NCBI GenBank assembly: GCA_945836785.1
Contig: CAMAMD010000083.1
Span: 1-6,296, forward strand
Length of the DNA stretch: 6,296 bases
Origin: an uncultured Clostridium sp.
GTDB lineage: Bacteria; Bacillota_A; Clostridia; Lachnospirales; Lachnospiraceae
Direction of reading: 5' to 3'
Below the pieces are notes generated by a model that made no database searches, was not told the DNA's origin, and saw only the letters and a program-made list of their open reading frames with translations. Position numbers and translations under genes: made by a program. Below, piece after piece: positions 1 through 6,296 of the stretch (position 1 is the first letter of the stretch; the number at the start of each line of letters is the position of its first letter).

Positions 1-206
1 CCTTGCGTTTCCAACGGAGCGCAAGCGTTCCTGAAATCCCCCTACAATGCGTAGATGACACTCAGACACACTTCCGCGTGCATATTGGAGGCAGTGTAAA
101 AGTAATAAACTTCCAACAAAACTGCGTCCCATTCAAAATAAGATATAAAAGGGGAAGAACTGAAGAAACCATATCGTTTATATAAAACCATAGCAACGAA
201 AGTTAT
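1..206. other. Region downstream of the fab operon with no supported gene
   Basis: No gene is supported here. One plus-strand frame runs without a stop from the left edge to TAA at 183-185, giving about 60 residues that I do not recognise. Its only early start is a TTG at 3-5 with no room for a ribosome binding site in the window, so if real it would be the C-terminal end of a gene convergent with fabF. The first 31 bases are GC-richer than the rest and contain small inverted repeats: CTTGCG at 2-7 with CGCAAG at 20-25, and overlapping it GGAGCG at 16-21 with CGTTCC at 26-31 (one G-U pair). From about 100 to 206 the sequence is AT-rich. I see no convincing promoter on either strand. Confidence 0.4.
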
Positions 207-254
207 AAAAATATGCCAGTTTTGCGCTTAATGATTACGTAAAACCGGCATATT
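207..254 (-). terminator. Rho-independent terminator of the fab operon
   Basis: Twelve bases after the fabF stop, the minus-strand transcript can form a long hairpin. The arms are 238-254 and 210-226 and the loop is 11 bases (227-237). Over 17 positions the arms pair throughout except for one G-U wobble and one A-C mismatch near the loop. The 3' arm runs directly into a U-rich tail (plus-strand A run at 207-211 and the AT-rich bases before it). On the plus strand the stem is followed by mixed sequence, not a T run, so the element is a good terminator only for minus-strand transcripts. Its place after the last gene marks the 3' end of the operon. Confidence 0.85.
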
Positions 255-266
255 ACATTCAATCAA

Positions 267-1505
267 TTACTCTGCGAATTTCTTCAGCACGATACATGCG
301 TTATGTCCGCCAAATCCAAGTGAATTTGAAGCAGCATACTCAACTTGAACATTTCTTCCCTCATTTGGTACGATATCCAGATCACATTCCTCATCAGGAA
401 CCTGATAATGAATTGTAGCCGGAATATATGCATCCTTGAGTGCCATTGTCGTAAAGATTGCCTCAACTGCACCGGCACCACCCAGAAGATGTCCTGTCAT
501 GGACTTTGTAGAGCTAACCATCATCTTATATGCATGCTCGCCAAATGCAAGTTTAATTGCTTTCGTTTCACCGGCATCGTTCAGATGTGTTGATGTTCCG
601 TGTGCATTAATATATCCGACTTCCTCCGGATTGATACCTGCATCACGGACAGCCATCTTCATAGCGGCAGCTCCGCCGGAGCCATCCGGACATGGTGCCG
701 TAATATGATATGCATCACAAGTTGCACCATAGCCAACCACTTCACCATATATCTTTGCACCACGTACCTTTGCATGCTCATATTCTTCCAAAATCAGTGC
801 ACCGGCACCTTCGCCTAATACAAAACCATCTCTTTCCTTATCGAAAGGTATGGATGCTCTATCAGGATTATCTGTCACATTTAATGCCTGCATGGAAGTA
901 AATCCTCCAATGCCCAAATCACAGATACATGACTCTGCTCCACCACACAGCATAACTTCTGCATAACCGTCTCTTACATAATGGAACGCATCACCAATCG
1001 CATTATTACTGGATGCACATGCAGTTACAACACAGGTACACATACCCTTGAATCCAAAACGAATTGCCATGTTTCCGCCCGCCATATTTGGAATTGTCAT
1101 CGGAATATAAAATGGAGATACCTTGTCAAATCCTCTCCTCTCTCCAGTCTGATAGTTTGCTTCTGTCGTCTTCAAACCACCGATACCACTGGAGAAAATA
1201 ATACCACAGCGTTCTGCATCCTCTTTTTCCATATCAAGACCACTTTGCTCAAACGCTTCCACGGCAGCTACCATGGCGAGCTGAGAATAGCGATCCATTC
1301 TTCTTGCTTCCTTCTTATCAATAATGCCATCCAGATTTAAATCTTTTACCTCACCGGCTATCTTCACAGCATGATTTGTTACATCAATCTGTGTAATTGG
1401 TCCGATACCGCATTTTCCTTTCTTCACATTTTCCCAGCTGTCTGCCAAATTGTTACCAATCGGATTAACAGTACCCATACCGGTAATTACAACTCTTCTA
1501 CTCAT
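267..1505 (-). CDS. fabF: 3-oxoacyl-ACP synthase II (beta-ketoacyl-ACP synthase, KAS II)
   Basis: This condensing enzyme of FAS II adds two-carbon units from malonyl-ACP to acyl-ACP in the cytoplasm. The 412-residue length matches the family, and the protein has the thiolase-like KAS fold signature from start to end. The nucleophile is Cys163 in TACASS. His302 in AHGTST and His339 in KSMTGH complete the Cys-His-His triad, with the conserved Lys at 334. The gatekeeper Phe is at 398 in GFGGHN. The Cys-His-His arrangement separates it from FabH, which uses Cys-His-Asn. The ATG start is fixed by AAAGGAGA at 1511-1518, 5 bases upstream, and the N-terminus MSRRVVITGMG is typical. It is the last gene of the operon, 56 bases after fabG and just before the terminator. 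The protein is rather cysteine-rich (12 Cys), including C156, C158, C193 and C195. Confidence 0.97.
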   Translation of the reverse strand: MSRRVVITGMGTVNPIGNNLADSWENVKKGKCGIGPITQIDVTNHAVKIAGEVKDLNLDGIIDKKEARRMDRYSQLAMVAAVEAFEQSGLDMEKEDAERCGIIFSSGIGGLKTTEANYQTGERRGFDKVSPFYIPMTIPNMAGGNMAIRFGFKGMCTCVVTACASSNNAIGDAFHYVRDGYAEVMLCGGAESCICDLGIGGFTSMQALNVTDNPDRASIPFDKERDGFVLGEGAGALILEEYEHAKVRGAKIYGEVVGYGATCDAYHITAPCPDGSGGAAAMKMAVRDAGINPEEVGYINAHGTSTHLNDAGETKAIKLAFGEHAYKMMVSSTKSMTGHLLGGAGAVEAIFTTMALKDAYIPATIHYQVPDEECDLDIVPNEGRNVQVEYAASNSLGFGGHNACIVLKKFAE

Positions 1506-1561
1506 GTCGTTCTCCTTTCAATTCTATCTATATCAATCATTGTAGATTTCCCTATTATGAT

Positions 1562-2308
1562 TTAGACAGCCATTCCTCCATCTACACAGATAACCTGTCC
1601 CGTGATGTATCTGGCATGATCAGATGCAAGGAATGCCACAAGATTTGCCACATCCTCCACCTGTCCCAGAGACTTCATCGGAATTGACTTCTTCATCTCA
1701 TCCACTACCTCAGCCGGAAGCTTAGCTGTCATATCTGTCTCAATAAATCCCGGTGCAACGGCATTGACCGTGATACCTCTGGATCCAAGTTCCTTTGCTA
1801 CAGATTTCGTAAGTCCGATCAGACCTGCTTTACTTGCAGCATAGTTCGCCTGACCTGCGTTTCCACTCACACCAACAACACTGCTTATATTAATAATCTT
1901 ACCTGATTTCTGCTTTAACATGATTTTTGCGACATTCTGAATACACAAAAATGCACCTTTCAGATTTGTATCAATGACCTGATTAAAATCAGCTTCATTC
2001 ATCTTAAGGATTAAATTATCCTTTGTGATACCTGCATTATTTACAAGAATGTCAACACTGCCATACTCTGCCTTTACCTTAGTAATCATAGTAGCCACAT
2101 CATCATTATTTGCCACATCTGCTTTTACTGCTTCCGCCTTCACGCCATATTCCTGACACAATTTCACCGTCTCATTCGCACCGTCTGCACCATGTGCATA
2201 ACAGGTTACCACATTGGCTCCCTCCTGCGCCAGCGCGACACATATTGCTCGTCCGATACCACGGCTACCACCGGTTACAATTGCTGTCATACCTTGTAAT
2301 TGACTCAT
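1562..2308 (-). CDS. fabG: 3-oxoacyl-ACP reductase (beta-ketoacyl-ACP reductase)
   Basis: FabG carries out the NADPH-dependent reduction of 3-oxoacyl-ACP to 3-hydroxyacyl-ACP, the first reductive step of each elongation cycle. At 248 residues it is the usual size of a classical short-chain dehydrogenase. The N-terminal Rossmann motif TGGSRGIG is at residues 12-19, NNAG at 90-93, the active-site Asn is 115, and the catalytic Ser143, Tyr156 and Lys160 have the standard spacing (ISS, then YAASK). The GQANYAASKAG stretch and the VDGGMAV C-terminus are characteristic of true FabG, not other SDR enzymes. ATG at 2306-2308 is preceded by AAAGGA at 2315-2320, 6 bases away. It lies between fabD and fabF, which supports the fatty-acid role over another SDR function. 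Confidence 0.97.
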   Translation of the reverse strand: MSQLQGMTAIVTGGSRGIGRAICVALAQEGANVVTCYAHGADGANETVKLCQEYGVKAEAVKADVANNDDVATMITKVKAEYGSVDILVNNAGITKDNLILKMNEADFNQVIDTNLKGAFLCIQNVAKIMLKQKSGKIINISSVVGVSGNAGQANYAASKAGLIGLTKSVAKELGSRGITVNAVAPGFIETDMTAKLPAEVVDEMKKSIPMKSLGQVEDVANLVAFLASDHARYITGQVICVDGGMAV

Positions 2309-2324
2309 ATACTATCCTTTCCTT

Positions 2325-2378
2325 TTACCATGTCACATAAAACAACCTCAAAAATATAAGCAACAAAATCAAAAACAT
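2325..2378 (-). CDS. Possible 17-residue hydrophobic small ORF in the fabD-fabG gap
   Basis: The 102-base gap between fabD and fabG contains an ATG-to-TAA frame that would encode MFLILLLIFLRLFYVTW, an almost wholly hydrophobic peptide with a single Arg. GAGGAG at 2389-2394 sits 10 bases before the ATG. The TAA at 2325-2327 ends next to the fabG Shine-Dalgarno, which would allow translational coupling or a leader role. Against it: T-rich DNA gives Phe, Leu and Ile codons by chance, the frame is very short, and a spare AGGAG in a Firmicute intergenic region is not rare. There is no family I recognise. Treat as a hypothesis only. Confidence 0.2.
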   Translation of the reverse strand: MFLILLLIFLRLFYVTW

Positions 2379-2410
2379 AATTTACATTCTCCTCAATCAA
2401 AGATGCAAAA

Positions 2411-3355
2411 TTAAGCCTCCAATGCTGCGAGAAGTGCCTGCAGACTTTCTACATCCTCAACTGCATAAGTAGTAAGTGCACGGTCAATCTTCTTAACAAA
2501 ACCACTCAATGTTTTGCCAGGTCCAATCTCAACAAAAGTATCTACACCCTGATCAATCATATATCTGATAGAATCTTCAAAATAAACACTACTCTGAACC
2601 TGCTTTTCAAGCATCTCCGGAATCGTCTTTCCATCCTCAATCTCTTTTCCTGTTGCATTAAAGAGAACAGGGAAAGCCATCTCACCGAAATTTTCTGTCT
2701 TAAATCTCTCTGCCAGCTTATCTCCGGCCGGTTTCATTAAAGATGTATGGAAAGGACCGCTTACAGCCACAGGGACAATTCTCCTTGCTCCCTTCTCCAA
2801 CATCAATTCTCCCGCTCTGTTGATAACAGGTGTATCACCTGATACCGTAACCTGTACAGGTGTATTATAATTTGCAACCTCTGCAATATGGTATGGAGAA
2901 TCAGCAAATTCCTCCTCTGCCTGCTTGCAGCATGCCTGAATCGTATCTCTATCAAGGCTCATAACGGCTATCATTCCTGTATCTCTGCCTGTAACAGCCT
3001 CCTCCATGGCCTTGCCTCTGTAAGCAACCAAATCGATAACCTGATTTTCTTCAAATACACCGGCTGCATAAAGTGCAGAATACTCACCGAGAGATAATCC
3101 TGCGGCGATAGCCGGCTTAATACCCTTTGCAGCAAGAATCTTTGTCACACCCACAGCAAATGCTACCATGCATGGCTGCGTATATCTGGTCTGTCCCAGT
3201 TTCTCAATCGGACCCTCAAAACAACATTCCTTTACATCAAATCCTACATTTACATTATCAAATGTCTCACGGAACTCAGGATATGTCTCATATAAATCCT
3301 TACCCATACCCACATGCTGGCTACCTTGCCCTGCATATAAAAAACCTATTTTCAT
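2411..3355 (-). CDS. fabD: Malonyl-CoA:ACP transacylase
   Basis: FabD transfers the malonyl group from malonyl-CoA to acyl carrier protein, supplying the extender unit to FabH and FabF. The 314-residue protein begins MKIGFLYAGQGSQ, carrying the family's GQGSQ motif at residues 9-13. The nucleophilic Ser88 is in GLSLGEYSAL, the carboxylate-binding Arg is 113 (YRGKAM), and the catalytic His is 203 in GPFHTSLM. EIGPGKTL near residues 276-283 is also typical. I chose ATG 3353-3355 over an in-frame TTG 12 bases upstream because GGAGG at 3361-3365 is spaced 5 bases from the ATG, and the TTG would lie upstream of it. The residue before the active Ser is Leu, where E. coli FabD has His. It follows fabK by 90 bases. 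Confidence 0.96.
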   Translation of the reverse strand: MKIGFLYAGQGSQHVGMGKDLYETYPEFRETFDNVNVGFDVKECCFEGPIEKLGQTRYTQPCMVAFAVGVTKILAAKGIKPAIAAGLSLGEYSALYAAGVFEENQVIDLVAYRGKAMEEAVTGRDTGMIAVMSLDRDTIQACCKQAEEEFADSPYHIAEVANYNTPVQVTVSGDTPVINRAGELMLEKGARRIVPVAVSGPFHTSLMKPAGDKLAERFKTENFGEMAFPVLFNATGKEIEDGKTIPEMLEKQVQSSVYFEDSIRYMIDQGVDTFVEIGPGKTLSGFVKKIDRALTTYAVEDVESLQALLAALEA

Positions 3356-3360
3356 ACTGA

Positions 3361-3365
3361 CCTCC
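3361..3365 (-). promoter_or_regulatory. Shine-Dalgarno that decides the fabD start
   Basis: The minus strand reads GGAGG, then TCAGT, then ATG AAA. This places a consensus ribosome binding site 5 bases before the ATG at 3353-3355 and rules against the upstream in-frame TTG at 3365-3367, which overlaps the site itself. Confidence 0.85.
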
Positions 3366-3445
3366 AATTATTCTTACGAATTTCTACAATAGCAATCTCG
3401 TATAATAAACTTACTATCTCATTCAGAAAACACATGGCATATCGA

Positions 3446-4372
3446 TTATATATTAAGATCTGCCAACTCTTTCTTTGCACCCTCATAGATTTCTTCCAAA
3501 ATCTGTGCAACAGGCTTAACATCCTTAACAAGACCACATATTTGTCCTGCCATCAGAGAACCATTCTTTGTATCTCCCTCCAAAACAGCCTTGCGAAGTG
3601 AACCGAGTGTAAGCTGTTCGAGCTCATCTCTTGATACATTCTGAGACTCCATTTTCAAATATTCTCTGGTCATACTGTTTTTAATAACACGTACAGGAGC
3701 ACCTGCAGAACGTCCCGTTACGGTAGTTCCGTTATCCTTTGCCTTGACAACAGCCTGCTTATAATTCTCATGAATCGGACATTCAACACTGGCGAGCAGA
3801 CAGGTACCAATCTGAATACCAACAGAGCCCAGTGCCAGAGCCGCAACAAGCCCTCTGCCATCTGCGATACCCCCGGCTGCAATAACAGGCACATTAACAG
3901 CATCCACTACCATAGGTACCAAAGTCATCGTTGTCATTTCTCCTACATGTCCGCCACTTTCGCCACCTTCGGCAATAATTGCATCCACACCCATTCTTTC
4001 CATTCTCTTAGCCAAAGCTACGCTGGCAACCACAGGAATAACCTTACTGCCGACCGCTTTCCAATCCGCAACATATTTCTCCGGACTACCGGCACCCGTA
4101 GTAATGACAGCCACTTTTTCTTCCACAAGCATTTTGGCTATATTATCCACATCAGGATTCATAAGCATAAGGTTGACACCAAACGGCTTATCGGTAAGTG
4201 CACGGCATTTATGAATTTCTTCTCTGATACGCTCTGCATCAAATCCACCGGATGCAATCAGTCCAAGGCCACCCGCATTGGATACTGCCGCTGCAAATTC
4301 GCCCGTTGCAATATTTGCCATACCACCCTGAATAATCGGATATTTAATATTCAGCATTTCGTTTAATTTCAT
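3446..4372 (-). CDS. fabK: Enoyl-ACP reductase II, FMN-dependent
   Basis: FabK reduces trans-2-enoyl-ACP to acyl-ACP, the last step of the elongation cycle, using a bound FMN and NAD(P)H. The 308-residue protein is a TIM-barrel flavoprotein of the nitronate monooxygenase / FabK superfamily. The N-terminus has YPIIQGGMA (residues 11-19), the flavin-phosphate region is AAGGIADG (165-172) followed by GSVGIQIGT (182-190), and His142 in ESGGHVG matches the catalytic His of pneumococcal FabK. It is unrelated to the SDR-type FabI. Superfamily members also include 2-nitropropane dioxygenases, but the position between fabH and fabD makes FabK the clear reading. AAGGAG at 4384-4389 lies 11 bases before the ATG. 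No other enoyl reductase is in the window. Confidence 0.95.
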   Translation of the reverse strand: MKLNEMLNIKYPIIQGGMANIATGEFAAAVSNAGGLGLIASGGFDAERIREEIHKCRALTDKPFGVNLMLMNPDVDNIAKMLVEEKVAVITTGAGSPEKYVADWKAVGSKVIPVVASVALAKRMERMGVDAIIAEGGESGGHVGEMTTMTLVPMVVDAVNVPVIAAGGIADGRGLVAALALGSVGIQIGTCLLASVECPIHENYKQAVVKAKDNGTTVTGRSAGAPVRVIKNSMTREYLKMESQNVSRDELEQLTLGSLRKAVLEGDTKNGSLMAGQICGLVKDVKPVAQILEEIYEGAKKELADLNI

Positions 4373-4418
4373 TTTTTAATACACTCCTTGTCTAACAAGA
4401 TATATCTATACAGATATC

Positions 4419-5363
4419 CTACCACTCGATATAAGCTCCACCCCAGGTAAGTCCTCCGCCAAAGCCTACACAAATCATTTTCATACCCGGTTTAATCAAA
4501 CCTTTCTGATTCATCTCGCTCAAGGCAATCGGGATACTGGCTGAAGAAGTGTTGCCATATTCATCCATATCTATGTAAAACTTACTCATGTCCTGTTTAC
4601 ATTTTTTTGCCACCATCTCAACAATACGCTTATTTGCCTGATGACAGACATATACATCAATATCATCCGCAGTAAGCCCTGCCTGGTCGAGCAACTCAAA
4701 AATCGTCTTTGGTACCGTTGAAACTGCGAATTTGAAAACATCGCTTCCTTTCATGTTTACATATCTGGTGCCATTATGATTCGGACATTCCAAAACATCA
4801 TCATTTCCATCAGAACCAAGCACACTAAAATACCGATGTTGATCCGACAGCTCCAAAACAGCTGCTCCGGCACCATCACCAAACAAAATACAGGTTCCGC
4901 GGTCTGTCATATCCAATATCTTGGAAAGCATTTCACTTCCCACCACAACGGCATAACGTTTTTTACTCTGCATCAGCATACCTCTTGCAATCTGTATGCC
5001 ATACATAAAACCGGAACATGCCGCATTGATGTCAAAACACGCTACATCCTGTGGAATATCAAGACGTTTCTGAACCATACAGGCCATAGATGGTGTCAGA
5101 TGATCCGGTCTTACCGTTGCAACAATTACAACACCAAGATCATTCTTGTCGATTCCTGCATTCTGAATTGCCATCTCCACAGCCGCAGTAGCCATATCCT
5201 CGTTTGTTTCATTCTCAGCAAAATGTCTTCTTCTGATACCTGTCCTTGAAGAAATCCATTCATCATTTGTATCTACTATCTTACTTAAATCATCATTCGT
5301 TACCACATGTGGAGGAACATAATGTCCCATACCGACAATGTGGAGACCATCCATCACTTGCAT
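4419..5363 (-). CDS. fabH: 3-oxoacyl-ACP synthase III (initiating condensing enzyme, KAS III)
   Basis: FabH condenses an acyl-CoA primer, usually acetyl-CoA or a short branched acyl-CoA, with malonyl-ACP to start each fatty acid chain. The 314-residue protein has the diagnostic Cys-His-Asn triad: Cys116 in NAACSGFMYG, His241 in CHQANKRI, and Asn271 in YGNTSSASIP. The N-terminal DEWISSRTGIRRRH (residues 34-47) is the usual FabH signature around the CoA-binding Trp and Arg. The C-terminus GFGGGLTWGGAYIEW is also standard. ATG at 5361-5363 is chosen because AAGGAGA at 5368-5374 lies 4 bases upstream; the next ATG, three codons in, would be too far. The gene starts 14 bases after the accA stop, so translation is probably coupled. 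Primer preference cannot be read from the sequence with confidence. Confidence 0.97.
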   Translation of the reverse strand: MQVMDGLHIVGMGHYVPPHVVTNDDLSKIVDTNDEWISSRTGIRRRHFAENETNEDMATAAVEMAIQNAGIDKNDLGVVIVATVRPDHLTPSMACMVQKRLDIPQDVACFDINAACSGFMYGIQIARGMLMQSKKRYAVVVGSEMLSKILDMTDRGTCILFGDGAGAAVLELSDQHRYFSVLGSDGNDDVLECPNHNGTRYVNMKGSDVFKFAVSTVPKTIFELLDQAGLTADDIDVYVCHQANKRIVEMVAKKCKQDMSKFYIDMDEYGNTSSASIPIALSEMNQKGLIKPGMKMICVGFGGGLTWGGAYIEW

Positions 5364-5377
5364 CTTCTCTCCTTTTT

Positions 5378-6296
5378 CTATAAAACTTTCATATAATCTG
5401 AATCAATAGTTCTGAATTTCTTGTATCTGTGCCTTGCCAACTCATCCGGTCCCATCTTTGCGTACTTATCAAGTTCTCTCCTCAAATACTTATCTACAGT
5501 CTTAAAGACAGCTCCCGGATTCAAATGTGCACCACCGATTGGCTCAGGAATAATCTCATCAATTACATGAAACTCTTTCAAATCCTGGGCTGTAAGTCGC
5601 ATCATGCTACATGCTTCGTCACTTCTCGATGCGTCTTTCCACAGAATCGATGCATATCCTTCCGGTGACAAAATAGAATAAATGGCATTTTCAAGCATCA
5701 GTACACTGTTCGCAACACCGATTGCAAGTGCTCCGCCACTGCTTCCCTCACCAGTCACAATCGCTATAACCGGCACCTTAAGGGCACTCATCTTTGCAAG
5801 ATTCTCGGCAATCGCATTACCCTGTCCATTGGTTTCAGCTTCCAAACCCGGATATGCGCCTGGCGTATCTATAAACGTAATAATCGGTCTGCCAAACTTT
5901 TCAGCCTGCTTCATAAGTCTCAAGGCTTTTCTGTATCCCTCCGGCCCCGGCATACCGAAATTACATGTGAGATTCTCGTTCAGGTCATTTCCCTTTCTGT
6001 GTCCAAGTACAGTCACCGGTGTATTTCCATACATTGCGATTCCGCCAAAGATACTGCCATCCTCCTTACCTAAGGCATCACCTTTCTGTTCAAAGAAATC
6101 ATCAAATATATTATCTATATATTCCGTGATTTTTGGTCTTTTCTTATGTCTTGCCAGATAAACCTTATCATGCGGGTCAAGATTTTTACACATTTTTATC
6201 AGATCATGTCTCTCTCTCTTGAGCACATAAATCTGCGCTTCATCTACAGCATCCTCGCTTTTCAGTTTTTCAATCTGCGCATCAATCTCTGTAATT
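5378..6296 (-). CDS. accA: Acetyl-CoA carboxylase carboxyltransferase, alpha subunit (5' end cut by window)
   Basis: With the beta subunit AccD, AccA moves the carboxyl group from carboxybiotin on AccB to acetyl-CoA, giving malonyl-CoA for FabD. About 305 residues are visible. They include GHRKGN, NFGMPGPEGYRKALRLM, ITFIDTPGAYPG, the oxyanion-hole region GEGSSGGALAIG, SPEGYASILWKDASR and the IIPEPIGGAHLNP segment near the C-terminus, all classical for AccA. An in-frame GTG at 6224-6226 is not the start: the frame stays open to the right edge, and the added residues (ITEIDAQIEKLKSED and on) match the family's N-terminal helix, for example IAELEAKIDSL in E. coli AccA. By that alignment a free-standing start would lie roughly 30 bases outside the window, though a fusion to AccD is possible. 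It ends with TAG, 14 bases before fabH. Confidence 0.95.
   Translation of the reverse strand, partial: ITEIDAQIEKLKSEDAVDEAQIYVLKRERHDLIKMCKNLDPHDKVYLARHKKRPKITEYIDNIFDDFFEQKGDALGKEDGSIFGGIAMYGNTPVTVLGHRKGNDLNENLTCNFGMPGPEGYRKALRLMKQAEKFGRPIITFIDTPGAYPGLEAETNGQGNAIAENLAKMSALKVPVIAIVTGEGSSGGALAIGVANSVLMLENAIYSILSPEGYASILWKDASRSDEACSMMRLTAQDLKEFHVIDEIIPEPIGGAHLNPGAVFKTVDKYLRRELDKYAKMGPDELARHRYKKFRTIDSDYMKVL

Noticed and set aside
1506..1561. Tiny 12-codon frame in the fabG-fabF gap overlapping the fabF ATG
   Set aside because: It has no SD and its sequence is dominated by the fabF ribosome binding site region.
2309..2410. Remnant of a lost acpP gene in the fabD-fabG gap
   Set aside because: No frame in the gap shows anything like the DSL phosphopantetheine site or the acidic helix pattern of ACP.
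3370..3405. Weak inverted repeat (TACGA/TCGTA) in the fabK-fabD gap as an attenuator
   Set aside because: The stem is only five pairs with a loop of about 20 bases and no U run; too weak to call.
3440..3475. TATAAT-like sequence at the end of fabK as an internal promoter for fabD
   Set aside because: The only TTG-type -35 candidate (TTGGCA) is about 10 bases away, too close for a sigma-A promoter, and the area is simply AT-rich.
3352..3537. Minus-strand frame bridging the fabK end and the fabD start, ending in an ATGA overlap with fabD
   Set aside because: Its first half overlaps fabK in another frame, and the internal ATG that falls in the gap (27 codons) has no SD. The ATGA overlap looks like chance.
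3770..4366. Long plus-strand open frame (198 codons) antisense to fabK
   Set aside because: It lies wholly opposite a clearly identified gene, its product is rich in His, Asn, Arg, Cys and Thr as expected of an antisense shadow, and no SD or family signature is present.
4776..5249. Plus-strand open frame (157 codons) antisense to fabH
   Set aside because: It is a shadow of fabH, with low-complexity residue use and no supporting signals.
5682..6161. Plus-strand open frame (159 codons) antisense to accA
   Set aside because: It mirrors the codon pattern of accA on the opposite strand; no ribosome binding site or recognisable domain.

Overview
The window is the promoter-distal part of a bacterial type II fatty acid synthesis (FAS II) operon, with every recognised gene on the minus strand. 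In transcription order (right to left) it holds accA (cut by the right edge), fabH, fabK, fabD, fabG and fabF, followed by a rho-independent terminator at about 207-254. The low-to-moderate GC, strong AGGAG-type ribosome binding sites, use of FabK as the enoyl-ACP reductase and the acc-fab clustering all point to a Firmicute. The protein sequences look like those of anaerobic Clostridia, probably Lachnospiraceae; this family call is inference from sequence flavour, not from a search.

Layout. Positions 1-206 hold no gene I can support: one plus-strand frame is open from the left edge to a stop at 183-185, and a short GC-richer patch with small inverted repeats lies in the first 31 bases. Positions 207-254 are the operon terminator. 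From 267 to the right edge the coding sequences are closely packed, with gaps of 56 (fabF/fabG), 102 (fabG/fabD), 90 (fabD/fabK), 46 (fabK/fabH) and 14 bases (fabH/accA). No internal promoter or terminator is convincing in these gaps, so one polycistronic message is the simplest reading. The 102-base gap between fabD and fabG contains a possible 17-codon hydrophobic small ORF with its own Shine-Dalgarno-like sequence; it is weakly supported.

How the genes work together. AccA is half of the carboxyltransferase that helps make malonyl-CoA. FabD moves the malonyl group to acyl carrier protein. FabH condenses acetyl-CoA (or another short acyl-CoA) with malonyl-ACP to start a chain. FabF elongates it, FabG reduces the 3-keto group, and FabK reduces the enoyl intermediate. 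The dehydratase (FabZ), acyl carrier protein (AcpP) and the other acetyl-CoA carboxylase subunits (AccB, AccC, AccD) are not in this window; some or all may lie beyond the right edge. All five complete enzymes retain the catalytic residues expected of their families. I see no mobile element, CRISPR array, RNA gene or evident novel system; this is mostly an ordinary core-metabolism region.
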